DNA of 64,000 nucleotides from Aquisalimonas sp007126095 (GTDB lineage Bacteria > Pseudomonadota > Gammaproteobacteria > Nitrococcales > Aquisalimonadaceae). The translations under genes were made by a program, and so were the position numbers. Location of the stretch: the NCBI RefSeq assembly GCF_048323695.1, contig NZ_JBLWFT010000001.1, positions 806,001-870,000 of the forward strand, given 5' to 3'. The notes below the pieces were generated by a model. That model saw nothing but the letters and a program-made list of their open reading frames with translations, was not told the DNA's origin and did no database searches. Below are positions 26,429-34,690 of the stretch, piece after piece (the stretch's first letter is position 1; every line of letters begins with the position of its first letter).

Positions 26429-27802
26429 TCAAGCGCGCACCTCGAAGCTCTCCAGATAGCCCTCCGGATCGTGCGGGTCGAACTCCTTGCCCATGATCTC
26501 GTGGATGCGGTAGTTCTCTTCGGGGGCGTTGTAACCGAGCTCTTCCATGACCTTCCGGCACTCCGTGGCCTGGAACACCTCTTCCGCGATCTGGTGGTAG
26601 TTCACATCGCCATCAATATACCCCCAGCGCTTCATCTGCGTGAGCATCCACACCGCCATGGACTGCCAGGGGAACGGGTCGAAGTCGATCCGGTCGGGCA
26701 TGTCCTTGACCTCGCCGAGTCCGTCCGCATACCGCCCGACCAGAATCTGCTCCATTACCGGCACCGGCTGGTTGAGATACTGCCGCGGCGAAATGGCCTC
26801 GGCGATCTCCTTGCGGTTGTCGGCCTCCGAGCTGAACTGGGTTGCATCCACGATGGCGCGGAACAGCGCGCCAAAGGTATTTGGGTGCTCGTCGACCCAG
26901 TCCTCCCGGACCACGAAGGCGCAACACGGGTGACCGCTCCAGATGTCCTTGGTCTGCGTATGGATAAAGCCGGCCCCCTCCCAAACAGCGCGCTGGTTGA
27001 AGGGCTCGGCCACGATGTAGCCGTCGATGTTCTCGGCCTGCAGGTTGGCAACCATCTCCGGCGGCGGCATCACCCGCAGGCTCACGTCGCGATCCGGATC
27101 CAGCCCGTGCTCGGCCAGCAGATACCGGAGCAGGAAGTTGTGCATGGAGAAATCGAACGGAATGGCGAAGGTGAAGCCCTTCCAGTCCTTCGGGTCCATC
27201 TTGTCCTTGTGCTTGTTGGCCAGGGTGATGGCATTGCCGTTGATGTTCTCCACCGCGGGCATGGTCACTGGCAGCCGGCTTGCGCCAACGCCCATACGGA
27301 TGGACAGCGGCATCGGCGCCAACATGTGCGCGGCATTGAACTCGCCTGCGTCCATGCGATCCCGCACCACGGGCCAGCCGGCCACGCGCTCCAGGGTCAC
27401 GTTCAGCCCGTAGCGCTCATAGAAGCCCATGGCATCCCCCATGATGATGGGGGTGGCACAGGTGATGGGCAGAAACGGGATGGTCATCTCCGTTTGCTCC
27501 AGCGGGCCCAGGTCGTCCGCCAGTGCAGACTTCAGCGCGCCCATGGGAAACGCCGACGCCAGCGCCGCCATGGCGGTGCCACGGCCGACTGCGGCCATAA
27601 AGCGGCGACGACTGATGTCGTTGCCTCCAAACAGTGCGCGCACCAGGGTGTTTTCCACGGCGCGGTCCACGATGTCCTCACGCGTGGACGCCTGTGCGGT
27701 GTCCGAATGCGCCGTGCCGGCGGGCGTGCAGCTCTCGCAGGAGCAGCCGGCCCCGTGGCGCAGGTCTGAGTGGGGGCTATACGGGTCACCAAGGCTTTTC
27801 AT
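26429..27802 (-). CDS. Tat-exported NrtA/CmpA-like substrate-binding protein
   Basis: This 457-residue binding protein is of the nitrate/bicarbonate/sulfonate class: CATPIIMGDAMGFYERYGLNV, EFNAAHMLAPMPLSIRMGVG and HPCCAFVVREDWVDEHP. Export is by the Tat route (SRRRFMAAVG, residues 64-73). The signal is preceded by a 60-residue leader containing CSCESC (C20, C22, C25) and several His, a possible metal or redox site that would be cleaved or retained. AGGAA precedes the ATG. A near-perfect sigma-54 promoter lies about 50-65 bases upstream. No permease or ATPase gene is present in this window. Ligand unknown; an inorganic anion or small N/S compound is most likely. Confidence 0.85.
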   Translation of the reverse strand: MKSLGDPYSPHSDLRHGAGCSCESCTPAGTAHSDTAQASTREDIVDRAVENTLVRALFGGNDISRRRFMAAVGRGTAMAALASAFPMGALKSALADDLGPLEQTEMTIPFLPITCATPIIMGDAMGFYERYGLNVTLERVAGWPVVRDRMDAGEFNAAHMLAPMPLSIRMGVGASRLPVTMPAVENINGNAITLANKHKDKMDPKDWKGFTFAIPFDFSMHNFLLRYLLAEHGLDPDRDVSLRVMPPPEMVANLQAENIDGYIVAEPFNQRAVWEGAGFIHTQTKDIWSGHPCCAFVVREDWVDEHPNTFGALFRAIVDATQFSSEADNRKEIAEAISPRQYLNQPVPVMEQILVGRYADGLGEVKDMPDRIDFDPFPWQSMAVWMLTQMKRWGYIDGDVNYHQIAEEVFQATECRKVMEELGYNAPEENYRIHEIMGKEFDPHDPEGYLESFEVRA

Positions 27803-27852
27803 CAGTCACTTCCTCGCGGTGGCGGGACGGTCAGGTTGTCACCAACCACCCG

Positions 27853-27868
27853 AGCAAGCGCTGTGCCA
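27853..27868 (-). promoter_or_regulatory. Sigma-54 promoter for the NrtA-like/activator operon
   Basis: On the minus strand the sequence reads TGGCAC-N5-TTGCT, an essentially exact -24/-12 sigma-54 promoter with GG and GC invariant pairs and correct spacing. It lies about 50 bases upstream of the NrtA-like start codon (27802), so transcription would begin near 27841. Confidence 0.8.
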
Positions 27869-27950
27869 GTTTGCCGCACTGCAACGAACACCGGGGCCTG
27901 AGCCGCATTCCGGTGGCGCCGAGCACCACCGCACCCGGCCGGACAAAGCC

Positions 27951-27977
27951 GACAATGTCGACATTGACCACATTGTC
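27951..27977. promoter_or_regulatory. Enhancer-like inverted repeat between divergent sigma-54 promoters
   Basis: A perfect 14-base palindrome, CAATGTCGACATTG (27953-27966), is followed by ACATTGTC (27970-27977), giving three copies of the half-site GACAATGT or its complement. It lies about 83 bases from the minus promoter and 110 bases from the plus promoter, the normal distance for an upstream activating sequence. The GAF-AAA-Fis regulator encoded next door is the expected binder. Confidence 0.65.
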
Positions 27978-28086
27978 ACCCCCCTTCCGAACAGCGCCGT
28001 AGAGACGCCAAACAACTTGAACAAAAATCTGTAATCAACCGTTTTTAAGGGTTTTTTATTGGGCATAAACCGCGTATCGACGCGCC

Positions 28087-28102
28087 TGGCACGTCTGCTG
28101 CA
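28087..28102 (+). promoter_or_regulatory. Sigma-54 promoter for the OsmC/dehydrogenase/rubredoxin-reductase operon
   Basis: The sequence TGGCAC-N5-CTGCA matches the -24/-12 consensus with one difference in the -12 box. It lies about 47 bases upstream of the OsmC-family start (28149). With the opposite promoter at 27853-27868 it forms a divergent pair around a shared enhancer-like site. Confidence 0.75.
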
Positions 28103-28148
28103 GAGAGCCTGGCGAACTCTCATGACGCAAACACCTCAGGAGGACGCG

Positions 28149-28685
28149 ATGAGCGACGCAGCAGCACAAACGAAACAGCCGATACGCCCGATCGATCTGG
28201 AGGGCCTCAAGGCGCTGGGAGCGAAGGCGAAGATGGACCCCACCAAGGTCAACACGCTGAAGTCCCACACGGAGTGCGAAGGCATCTTCCGCATGATGAC
28301 CTATTGCCGGGATCTGGACGGCCACCTGATCGATGAGCCGCCGACCCTGCTCGGCGAGAACAACGCACCGAATCCGTCGGAGGCCGCCCTGGCCGCCCTC
28401 GCCTCGTGCCTGCTGGTTGGCATCCACGCCAACGCCACCTACAAGGGCATCAAGGTCTACAAGCTCGAGTGCGACCTGGAAGGCGACATCAACATCTCCA
28501 GCGTCTGGGGCGTCGGCGACACCAGCGAGAAACGCCTGGGGTTCACGGAGATCCGCGCGACCTTCGACATCGACGCCGACTGCTCCCGTGAAGAACTCGA
28601 GGAGCTGGTCGCCTGGGCCGACAAGTGGTCGCCCGTGGCGAACACCATGCGCAACCCGGTCCCGACCACGATGAGCCTGGCCTGA
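28149..28685 (+). CDS. OsmC/Ohr-family protein
   Basis: This 178-residue OsmC-fold protein has the glycine/proline-rich hinge TLLGENNAPNPSEAALAAL followed by ASCLLVGIHANATYKG, which carries the peroxidatic-type Cys. A second cysteine pair member (HTECEGI, YCRD) is near the N-terminal half. Typical OsmC proteins reduce organic hydroperoxides. The ATG at 28149 has AGGAGG just before it. First gene of a sigma-54-driven operon with the dehydrogenase and rubredoxin reductase, so it may protect against, or take part in, oxidation chemistry of that pathway. Confidence 0.85.
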   Translation: MSDAAAQTKQPIRPIDLEGLKALGAKAKMDPTKVNTLKSHTECEGIFRMMTYCRDLDGHLIDEPPTLLGENNAPNPSEAALAALASCLLVGIHANATYKGIKVYKLECDLEGDINISSVWGVGDTSEKRLGFTEIRATFDIDADCSREELEELVAWADKWSPVANTMRNPVPTTMSLA

Positions 28686-28761
28686 GGCCGGCAATCCGGC
28701 GCGGCGATGCACACCGCTTCGCCGCGCTCACCACACCCCTTAAGTCACGCCGGAGGCTCCC

Positions 28762-29907
28762 ATGGCGGCTACTGCACAAACACTCCCCCATACGCCGGGG
28801 CTTGCGCCCGGCCTGGAACCCGATCACGCGCTTGAAAGCCGGGTCGCCGGGCTCGTCCGCGATCAACTGGCACCGCAAACGGTCGCGATCGACCGGCAAG
28901 GTGTCTATCCATCGGGGTTCATGCACGAACTCGGTGCGCTGGGCGGCTACAGCCAGCACATCCCGTCGCGGCGCGACAACGCCGGGCACGACTTCCCCAT
29001 GGCGATCCAGCTCATGGAAACCGTCTCCCGCGAGTGCATGTCCACGGGCTTCTGCGTCTGGTGCCAGGACGCCCTGGCCTGGTATCTGGAGAACGCCGAC
29101 AACCCCGAGGCGAAACAGACCCTGCTGCCCCGCATCGCCAGCGGCGAGCTGCTTGGTGGCACCGGCCTCTCCAACGGCATGAAACACCTGGCCGACATCG
29201 AGGCGCTGAAGATCCGCGTCCGCCCCGTGGAGGGTGGCTACATCGCCAACGGCACCCTGCCCTGGGTCTCCAACCTGGCGGCCGAACACGCCTTTGCGGC
29301 GATCTTCCAGGTCGAAGACAGCGACCGGAAGGTCATGGCCGTGACGTTCTGTGACCAGCCTGGCTTCAGCCTGCAGCAGTGCGCCGAGTTCACGGCCCTG
29401 GAAGGCAGCGGCACCTACGCCTGCCACTTCCGCGATGCGTTCATCCCGGACGCCCACGTGATCACCCACGACATCAGCGGCTTCATCCCCCGCATCCGCT
29501 CCGGGTTCGTTCTGCTGCAGATGGGCATGGGGCTCGGCGTGGTGCAGGGCTGCATCGACATCATGCAGGAGATGGCCGCCACGCACGCCCACGTGAACCG
29601 CTACCTGGACGATCAGCCCGCGGCACTCACCGACGCGCTGGACGACGCGCGCAACGCCACGCGCGCCCTGGGCCGCGAGATCGGTGACCCGTCCGATGAA
29701 CTCTTCGCCGACGTGCTGCAGCTGCGCCACACCGCATCCGAGCTTTCCCTGCGCGCATCCCAGGCCGCCATGCTGCACGCCGGCGCCCGCGGCTACCTGG
29801 CCAACGCGCCCGGGCAACGCAAGCTGCGGGAGTCCTACTTCGTGGCGATCGTCACCCCGGCGATCAAGCACCTGCGCAAGGAACTGGAACGACTCGGTGC
29901 CCACTGA
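28762..29907 (+). CDS. Acyl-CoA-dehydrogenase-fold flavoprotein
   Basis: This 381-residue flavoprotein has the acyl-CoA dehydrogenase fold: an N-terminal helical domain, a middle beta domain with LLGGTGLSNGMKH and GGYIANGTLPWVSNL, and C-terminal helices with HTASELSLRASQAAML and GARGYLANAPGQRKLRESY. The classical catalytic Glu region (YEGTNEI-type) is not seen, so it may be a flavin-dependent oxidase or monooxygenase of the DszC/SfnC kind rather than a true beta-oxidation enzyme. GGAGG precedes the start. Its partner downstream is a rubredoxin-reductase fusion that could deliver electrons. Substrate unknown. Confidence 0.8.
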   Translation: MAATAQTLPHTPGLAPGLEPDHALESRVAGLVRDQLAPQTVAIDRQGVYPSGFMHELGALGGYSQHIPSRRDNAGHDFPMAIQLMETVSRECMSTGFCVWCQDALAWYLENADNPEAKQTLLPRIASGELLGGTGLSNGMKHLADIEALKIRVRPVEGGYIANGTLPWVSNLAAEHAFAAIFQVEDSDRKVMAVTFCDQPGFSLQQCAEFTALEGSGTYACHFRDAFIPDAHVITHDISGFIPRIRSGFVLLQMGMGLGVVQGCIDIMQEMAATHAHVNRYLDDQPAALTDALDDARNATRALGREIGDPSDELFADVLQLRHTASELSLRASQAAMLHAGARGYLANAPGQRKLRESYFVAIVTPAIKHLRKELERLGAH

Positions 29908-29934
29908 CACCCATCAACAGGAGAGCCAAAGGCC

Positions 29935-31320
29935 ATGACGACTCCGTACCGACGCTACCTGTGCCGGGTTTGTGGATTCATCTACGACGAGGCGGAAGGC
30001 GACCCGGATGGCGGGCTGCCCCCCGGCACCCGCTACGAAGACATCCCCGACGACTGGGAGTGCCCGGACTGCGGCGTCACCAAGGCCGACTTCGAGCTCA
30101 TTGATGACACCGGCGCCGAGGCGACCGACACCGCCCCGGCCCGGCAACCCGCCCACCACGACTTCGGCCACCCGGACCAGATCGTGATCATCGGCGGCGG
30201 CATGGCGGCCTGGGCCGTGGTGGAGGCCCTCCGGGCCGCGGGCTCCAGCCGGCCGATTGCGATGGTCTCGCGCTGCAATGCGGACGTCTACCCGAAGCCG
30301 CAGCTGTCCGCGGCGGCGGCGAAAGGCCAGCGCCCCGACGCGCTGGTGATCCAGTCCGGTGACGACGCCGCCGCCAAGTGGAACGTCGCGCTCATGGCAC
30401 GCACGCGTGTGCTGGAGATCGACCGCGCGCGCCAGCGCGTGATCACGCCCCGCGGCGGCGTACCGTACGCGCACCTGATTCTCGCCCCGGGTGCATCACA
30501 ACCGCAGCCCCAGCTGGCCGGATCGGCCAGCGGCGATGTGCTGCAGGTGAACGACCTGAAAAGCTACCAGCGCCTGCGCGAGCGAATTGATGGCGACGGC
30601 GCCACCTCCCGAGTGCTGATCCTGGGGGCGGGCCTGATCGGCTGCGAGTTCGCCGACGACCTCTCCGCAGCCGGGCACAACGTCACGCTGGTGGACCAGG
30701 CCGACCGGCTCCTGCACCGGCTGTTGCCCGAACGCCTCAGCGGCGAGCTGGACGCCGCCCTCCGGCAACGTGGCATCCGCTTCATCCCGCGCACCTCGCT
30801 GGAGCGCATCGACCGCGACAACGGCACCGGACGCCTTACCGCCCGCCTCGGCAACGGCGAAACGGCCACAGCCGACGTGGCGCTGAGCGCCCTCGGGCTG
30901 AAGCCCAACGTGGAGCTGGCACTGCAGTCCGGGCTGGAAGTGGGCAGCGGCATACGGGTCGACGGCCAGTTACAGACGTCGGACCCGGCCATCTACGCCC
31001 TGGGCGACTGCTCGGAACACGACGGCAGGCTCCTGCCCTACGTGCGCCCGCTACGGGAGCAGGCGCGCGTGGTCGCCGCCAACATCGCCGGTGAGACCAC
31101 GGACTACACGGCCGAGGCCGGCACCATTGTCATCAAGACGCCCTGCTGGCCGCTGGCCGTGTGGCCACCGGAGGCCCATGGGGAGTGGCGCGAAGTCGAG
31201 ACCGGTGAGCACGGAACCGTCATGGAGCACCACTCCAATGGCCGGCTCACCGGCTTTGCACTCTCCGGCCAGTACTCGCGGGACGCGACACGCTACGAAA
31301 AGCGCGTGCAGGCAGGCTGA
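29935..31320 (+). CDS. Rubredoxin-NAD(P)H:rubredoxin reductase fusion
   Basis: This 461-residue fusion joins an N-terminal rubredoxin (about residues 1-55; iron ligands in CRVCGFIYD and CPDCGVTKADF) to a FAD/NAD(P)H reductase (GGGMAAWAVVEALR for FAD near residue 85, LILGAGLIGCEFADDL for NAD(P)H, and YALGDCSEHDG near the C-terminus). It passes electrons from NAD(P)H through FAD to the Fe(Cys)4 centre, in the cytoplasm. In the operon it follows the OsmC and acyl-CoA-dehydrogenase-like genes; the natural acceptor could be an oxygenase, a peroxide-reducing protein or the flavoprotein. CAGGAG precedes the start. It meets the methyltransferase gene tail to tail without a gap. Confidence 0.93.
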   Translation: MTTPYRRYLCRVCGFIYDEAEGDPDGGLPPGTRYEDIPDDWECPDCGVTKADFELIDDTGAEATDTAPARQPAHHDFGHPDQIVIIGGGMAAWAVVEALRAAGSSRPIAMVSRCNADVYPKPQLSAAAAKGQRPDALVIQSGDDAAAKWNVALMARTRVLEIDRARQRVITPRGGVPYAHLILAPGASQPQPQLAGSASGDVLQVNDLKSYQRLRERIDGDGATSRVLILGAGLIGCEFADDLSAAGHNVTLVDQADRLLHRLLPERLSGELDAALRQRGIRFIPRTSLERIDRDNGTGRLTARLGNGETATADVALSALGLKPNVELALQSGLEVGSGIRVDGQLQTSDPAIYALGDCSEHDGRLLPYVRPLREQARVVAANIAGETTDYTAEAGTIVIKTPCWPLAVWPPEAHGEWREVETGEHGTVMEHHSNGRLTGFALSGQYSRDATRYEKRVQAG

Positions 31321-31956
31321 TCACCCACCGGCGGCGACGGCGGCGTTCAAACGGAACACGCAATAGGTAAATGCCTGCTCGCCGCCGGCCGGGGTCACAT
31401 GCACCTCGCGACTGCTGTCCTCAAGCTGGAACCGCTCCCCGAACACCGCCTGGAAGTCCTCCGGCGAATACCGCTGCACGTCCAGGCCACTGCACCGCGT
31501 CGGGCCGTCCTCGGCGAAGGCCGCGATCACGACGTGGCCACCCGGCTTGAGCGCGTGGCGAACCTGCTCGACGTAGCGCTGCTGATCCTCGGCGGCGGTG
31601 AGAAAGTGAAACACCGCGCGATCGTGCCAGACATCCAGGCCTGCCTGCGGCAGGTCGACATCCAGCACATTGGCTTCCAGCCAGCGCACGCCGTCCGCGC
31701 CAGACCCGAGCCGCTCCCTTGCCACATCAAGCGCCGCGCCGGAGAGATCCAGCACGGCCAGCTCCGTGTAGCCGTCGGACAGCAGATCGTCCACGAGCGT
31801 GGAAGCGCCGCCGCCCACATCAAGAATCGCTGCCTGGCGGTCGGGCGCAACGCGCCGGACCAGCGCGAGCGAGCGCTCCGAGTGCGGCTGATACCAACTC
31901 ACCGTCTCCGGCGCCTTCGACTGGTAAACGGACTCCCAATGCGACTTCGTATCCAC
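31321..31956 (-). CDS. Class I SAM-dependent methyltransferase
   Basis: This 211-residue methyltransferase starts MDTKSHWESVYQSK, the opening seen in small methyltransferases of thiopurine/tellurite type. It shows motif I AILDVGGGASTLVDDL, LAVLDLSGAALDVA, WHDRAVFHFLT and LKPGGHVVIAAFAEDGP. The CSGL (C near residue 159) and ERFQLEDS region fits the same group. It would methylate a small molecule, possibly a toxic chalcogen or thiol compound, but that is only an inference. It lies 20 bases after the dihydrodipicolinate-synthase-like gene, probably in one operon. Confidence 0.85.
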   Translation of the reverse strand: MDTKSHWESVYQSKAPETVSWYQPHSERSLALVRRVAPDRQAAILDVGGGASTLVDDLLSDGYTELAVLDLSGAALDVARERLGSGADGVRWLEANVLDVDLPQAGLDVWHDRAVFHFLTAAEDQQRYVEQVRHALKPGGHVVIAAFAEDGPTRCSGLDVQRYSPEDFQAVFGERFQLEDSSREVHVTPAGGEQAFTYCVFRLNAAVAAGG

Positions 31957-31976
31957 GAAAACCTCCGGTCATGTGC

Positions 31977-32870
31977 TTACGCCAGTTCCAGGTCCCGGAT
32001 CACCGCGGCCACCTGCTGCCGGGCTTCGCCACGCAGTGATTGTACCGGTAACGGCAGGCTCGGATACTCGACCAGCCCCAGGACCTCCGCGGCAGTCGCC
32101 GCGACCCGCAGGCTGCCGCCATACGCCCGAAACAACCGCCAGAGGGGCTCCAGCGCATCGGACAGCCGCTCGGCCTCCTGCGCATCACCCGCCTGCGCCG
32201 CGCGCGTGATGGCAAGGGCCGCTACCGGGAACACCCCGCCGATGGCGGAATACCAGGCATCGCAGCCGGCGATCAGGCCCCGGGCGGCGGACGGGTCTCC
32301 GCTCACGCCCAGCGTGACGTGTGCCGGCATACTCGCCCGCAACGCCTCAACACGTGCCCTGGCGGCATCCATGCCGGACGGCACCGGGGGGATCTTGATG
32401 GAGGCCACGTTCGGCAACTGTGCGATCCGCCCGTGCAGCGCATCGCTGAACGCGAAATGGGTCGTCGTGGGGTTGTCGTAAACGCACAGCGGCACGGACA
32501 GCGCCCGCGTCACGGTGTCGAACAGCCCGAAGACTTCGTCGTCCGAAAGGGGCTGATACGACACCGGCGGCAACAGCACTGCGCGCGCGCCGGCACTCTG
32601 GGCATCGTCGGCCAGGGCAAGCACATCGCGGGTGCGCAGTGCACCGATGCCAACCATCACCGGGATGCCGCCGGCGTGCTCCACCGCCAGCCGCACCACC
32701 CGCGCGCGCTCTCCGGGGGTGAGGTAGGCGTAACTGCCGGTCGAGCCCAGCACGCCAATGGAATCCACCCCGGCGGCGGCGAGCCGCTCGATCAGGCGCA
32801 CGAACGCGGCTTCGTCCACGCCCCGCTCGCCCATGGGCGTCAATGGAAACGCACTCAGCCCCGTGAACAT
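31977..32870 (-). CDS. DapA/NAL-family aldolase
   Basis: This 297-residue lyase has a TIM-barrel fold of the dihydrodipicolinate synthase/N-acetylneuraminate lyase family: LSAFPLTPM at the start, VDSIGVLGSTGSYAYLT, the Tyr in CVYDNPTTT and the Schiff-base Lys in VASIKIPPV. The start MFTGLSAF follows GGGAGGG. True dapA normally has a GTTGE motif; here GSTGSYAYL is different, so this is probably a sugar-acid or 2-keto-acid aldolase/dehydratase, not the lysine enzyme. Confidence 0.85.
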   Translation of the reverse strand: MFTGLSAFPLTPMGERGVDEAAFVRLIERLAAAGVDSIGVLGSTGSYAYLTPGERARVVRLAVEHAGGIPVMVGIGALRTRDVLALADDAQSAGARAVLLPPVSYQPLSDDEVFGLFDTVTRALSVPLCVYDNPTTTHFAFSDALHGRIAQLPNVASIKIPPVPSGMDAARARVEALRASMPAHVTLGVSGDPSAARGLIAGCDAWYSAIGGVFPVAALAITRAAQAGDAQEAERLSDALEPLWRLFRAYGGSLRVAATAAEVLGLVEYPSLPLPVQSLRGEARQQVAAVIRDLELA

Positions 32871-32968
32871 CCCGCCGCCCTCCCACCGTGCGAACGCCGC
32901 TGGCCGAGCCAACGGCTAGTCAGGGCTCACAGTATCACCGATTCGCACGACTGGAGTCGCTGCGAGGG

Positions 32969-33226
32969 ATGAAGGTGATGGCGTGGTTCCTGCTGGGCGC
33001 GGCCGCGGCGCGGATGCAGCTGGTGGACTCCATCGGCGCGTACCGCTGGCCGCTGCTCGCAACCGCAGTCGCCGGCCTTGCCATCCGCTACACCGGCAAC
33101 ATCCTCGCCCAACTGCTGTTCAGCGCCCTGTGGCTGGCCGTATTCCGGCAGGGCCCGCTGGAGTGGCTGTGGCGCTGGCAGACGCAGGGGGAGCGGCCGA
33201 AGTTGTTGGGGCTGGGGCAGAATTGA
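32969..33226 (+). pseudogene. Remnant of a DUF418 membrane protein
   Basis: The frame reads MKVMAWFLLGAAAARM, then TGNILAQLLFSALWLAVF and GPLEWLWRWQT. The last part is the typical C-terminal signature of DUF418 (YeiB-like) membrane proteins, which normally exceed 350 residues. Only about 85 residues survive, joining a middle segment directly to the end. The frame overlaps the upstream region of the DapA-like gene. It is either a decayed copy or a very short derivative. Confidence 0.5.
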
Positions 33227-33257
33227 TGGCGACGGATCACGGAGCTCAGCGGCACCT

Positions 33258-33521
33258 TTATTCGTAGTGACTCCAGAGCCGGAGGACCTTTACGACTCCC
33301 TCCTCCTCAAGCACCTGGTACACCAGACGATGCTGAATATTGATGCGGCGTGAACAGGCCCCCGCAAGATCACCAACGAGCTTCTCAAACGGCGGCGGCC
33401 TGCGGTACGGGTCTTCCGCAATCAGTGCCAACAGTTCCTGAGCTTTTGGTTTGAGGCCGCTGGAGGCCAGCTTCTTAGCGTCCTTCTGGGCTTGTTTGGT
33501 GTAAACCAACTTCCATGTCAC
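33258..33521 (-). CDS. yoeB: Txe/YoeB-family mRNA interferase toxin
   Basis: This 87-residue RelE-superfamily toxin of the YoeB/Txe branch shows MTWKLVYTKQAQKDAKKL, DPYRRPPPFEKL, CSRRINIQHRLVYQV and the C-terminal LRLWSHYE, with the general base/acid residues and terminal His-Tyr of the family. YoeB cuts mRNA in the ribosome A site when free of its antitoxin. It overlaps the end of the antitoxin gene by four bases, the usual arrangement. Confidence 0.93.
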   Translation of the reverse strand: MTWKLVYTKQAQKDAKKLASSGLKPKAQELLALIAEDPYRRPPPFEKLVGDLAGACSRRINIQHRLVYQVLEEEGVVKVLRLWSHYE

Positions 33522-33760
33522 CAGTCCAGCTCCTCATTGCATTCATCCACCGGGGTCTCCATCCCCTCTCGGATAGACTCCCGCATGCCTGGCACCGACA
33601 GCAGGTACAGTGTTTCCTGAATGGCCGACCAGTCTTCTTCAGATACCAATACCGCCTTGTTCCGCTTGCCCATGATAAAGATCGGCTGGTGGGATTCGGC
33701 AGTTTCGTCGATCAACCGATAGAGGTTACTGCGCGCCTCAGTTGCGGTGATTCCGGTCAT
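33518..33760 (-). CDS. yefM: YefM/Phd-family antitoxin
   Basis: This 80-residue Phd/YefM antitoxin has the DNA-binding N-terminus ITATEARSNLYRLIDE, the middle QPIFIMGKRNKAVLVS and an acidic C-terminal tail (PVDECNEELDW) that neutralises the toxin. It lies first in the operon and is expected to repress its own promoter together with YoeB through TGTACG-like repeats just upstream. Confidence 0.93.
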   Translation of the reverse strand: MTGITATEARSNLYRLIDETAESHQPIFIMGKRNKAVLVSEEDWSAIQETLYLLSVPGMRESIREGMETPVDECNEELDW

Positions 33761-33793
33761 GACACACCTCTTGCGTGTTCAGCTTCCCACCAA

Positions 33794-33816
33794 TGTACGC
33801 CTTCCGGTACGTACGT
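33794..33816. promoter_or_regulatory. Putative YefM-YoeB operator
   Basis: TGTACG (33794-33799) and the overlapping GGTAC/GTACGT motifs (33806-33816) resemble the TGTACA core sites bound by E. coli YefM-YoeB. They lie 34 bases upstream of the antitoxin start, where autorepression would act. Confidence 0.45.
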
Positions 33817-33885
33817 CAAGACGAACGCCTATCATAACGCTTGGCTCACCGGTAAATCAGGAGCGCAGCGAGTAACTTATCCGTG

Positions 33886-34097
33886 TGTGACCCTTCCCCG
33901 CAAAACTGACCCACGCTGAGGTAGAGAAATTCGGCGCGAGCAGCCGTTCTTGGAGGGGAACGCGCCATGACGAAATCGAAGTTTACCGATGAGCGGATCG
34001 CCTTTGCGATCAAGCAGAACGACACCGGCACGCCGGTCACGGAAGTTTGCCGGTATGGGCGCGGCGGAGGTACGTCGGCTCAAGCAGCATCTAACGG
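33886..34097 (+). mobile_element. IS3-family insertion sequence remnant (left end and broken orfA)
   Basis: The stretch TGACCCTTCCCCGCAAAACT at the start looks like an IS3-family terminal repeat. It is followed at 33967 by an orfA opening MTKSKFTDERIAFAIKQ, then TPVTEVCR. About 16 codons of the helix-turn-helix are missing, and the next recognisable piece, GMGAAEVRRLKQ, is in another frame. No orfB or right end is present. The remnant runs into the 3' end of the higA gene. Confidence 0.7.
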
Positions 34098-34394
34098 CTT
34101 GATCCGAGCAAGCTCTTTCTCGGCCGACTGCGCTGCTGCCCACAGATCGATAGACCGCTGCGCATTCAGCCAGAACTCCGCAGAGTTACCAAACAAACGG
34201 GCGAGCCGAAGCGCCATTTCCGGACTGACAGCACGGCGCTCGCGCAACAGTTCATTAACTGACTGGCGAGAAACGCCTAGAGACTGAGCCAGCCCCGCAA
34301 CGGTCAGCTCATAATCCGGCAGGAAATCCTCTCTCAGCATCTCCCCCGGATGGGTCGGCTTGCGCTGCATGCCAGCAATATTAGGGATAGCCAT
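34080..34394 (-). CDS. higA: HigA-type antitoxin
   Basis: This 104-residue XRE-family antitoxin has the HigA opening KPTHPGEMLREDFLPDYELT, then a helix-turn-helix (TVAGLAQSLGVSRQSVNELL), RRAVSPEMALRLARLFGNSA and WLNAQ. The ATG at 34394 has GAGG at eight bases; the upstream ATG codons are worse placed. It is the second gene after the toxin, as in higBA modules. Its last few codons and stop lie at the junction with the IS3 remnant, so the native C-terminus may have been altered. Confidence 0.9.
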   Translation of the reverse strand: MAIPNIAGMQRKPTHPGEMLREDFLPDYELTVAGLAQSLGVSRQSVNELLRERRAVSPEMALRLARLFGNSAEFWLNAQRSIDLWAAAQSAEKELARIKPLDAA

Positions 34395-34408
34395 AGTCAT
34401 CACCTCGC

Positions 34409-34690
34409 TCAGTGGTAGTCGCACACTTCGACTTCATACGCATCGCCATCTTCAAACCGAAAACAGATACGCCACTGATCATTGATTGAAATCGCGTGCT
34501 GCCCCTGCCTGCCTCCAGAAAGTGCGTGAAGGCGATTGCCGGGCGGCACTTTCAAGTCCTCCAGCTGTTCGGCCAGATTCACGTACTCAAGTTTTCTGGC
34601 GGCTCTTGGTGCAACATCCGCGGGAAACTTCTTTGACTTGCCTTCGGAGTACAGCTCCTGAGTTCGTTTGTCGGCGAAGGACTTGATCAT
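34409..34690 (-). CDS. higB: HigB/RelE-type toxin
   Basis: This 93-residue ribosome-dependent RNase of the HigB family starts MIKSFADKRTQELYSEGKSK and has LEDLKVPPGNRLHALSGGRQGQ, HAISINDQWRICFRFEDGDAY and EVEVCDYH at the end. These are diagnostic for HigB (Plasmid_killer family). It precedes higA by 14 bases. The frame continues 13 codons upstream, but the family begins at this methionine. Confidence 0.93.
   Translation of the reverse strand: MIKSFADKRTQELYSEGKSKKFPADVAPRAARKLEYVNLAEQLEDLKVPPGNRLHALSGGRQGQHAISINDQWRICFRFEDGDAYEVEVCDYH

Noticed and set aside
24997..26496. Long open frame opposite the sigma-54 activator
   Set aside because: The opposite strand has unmistakable Walker, GAFTGA and Fis motifs; the antisense text has none.
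28543..29910. 455-codon frame antisense to the dehydrogenase-like gene
   Set aside because: Conflicts with the well-supported flavoprotein and OsmC genes and lacks family sequence.
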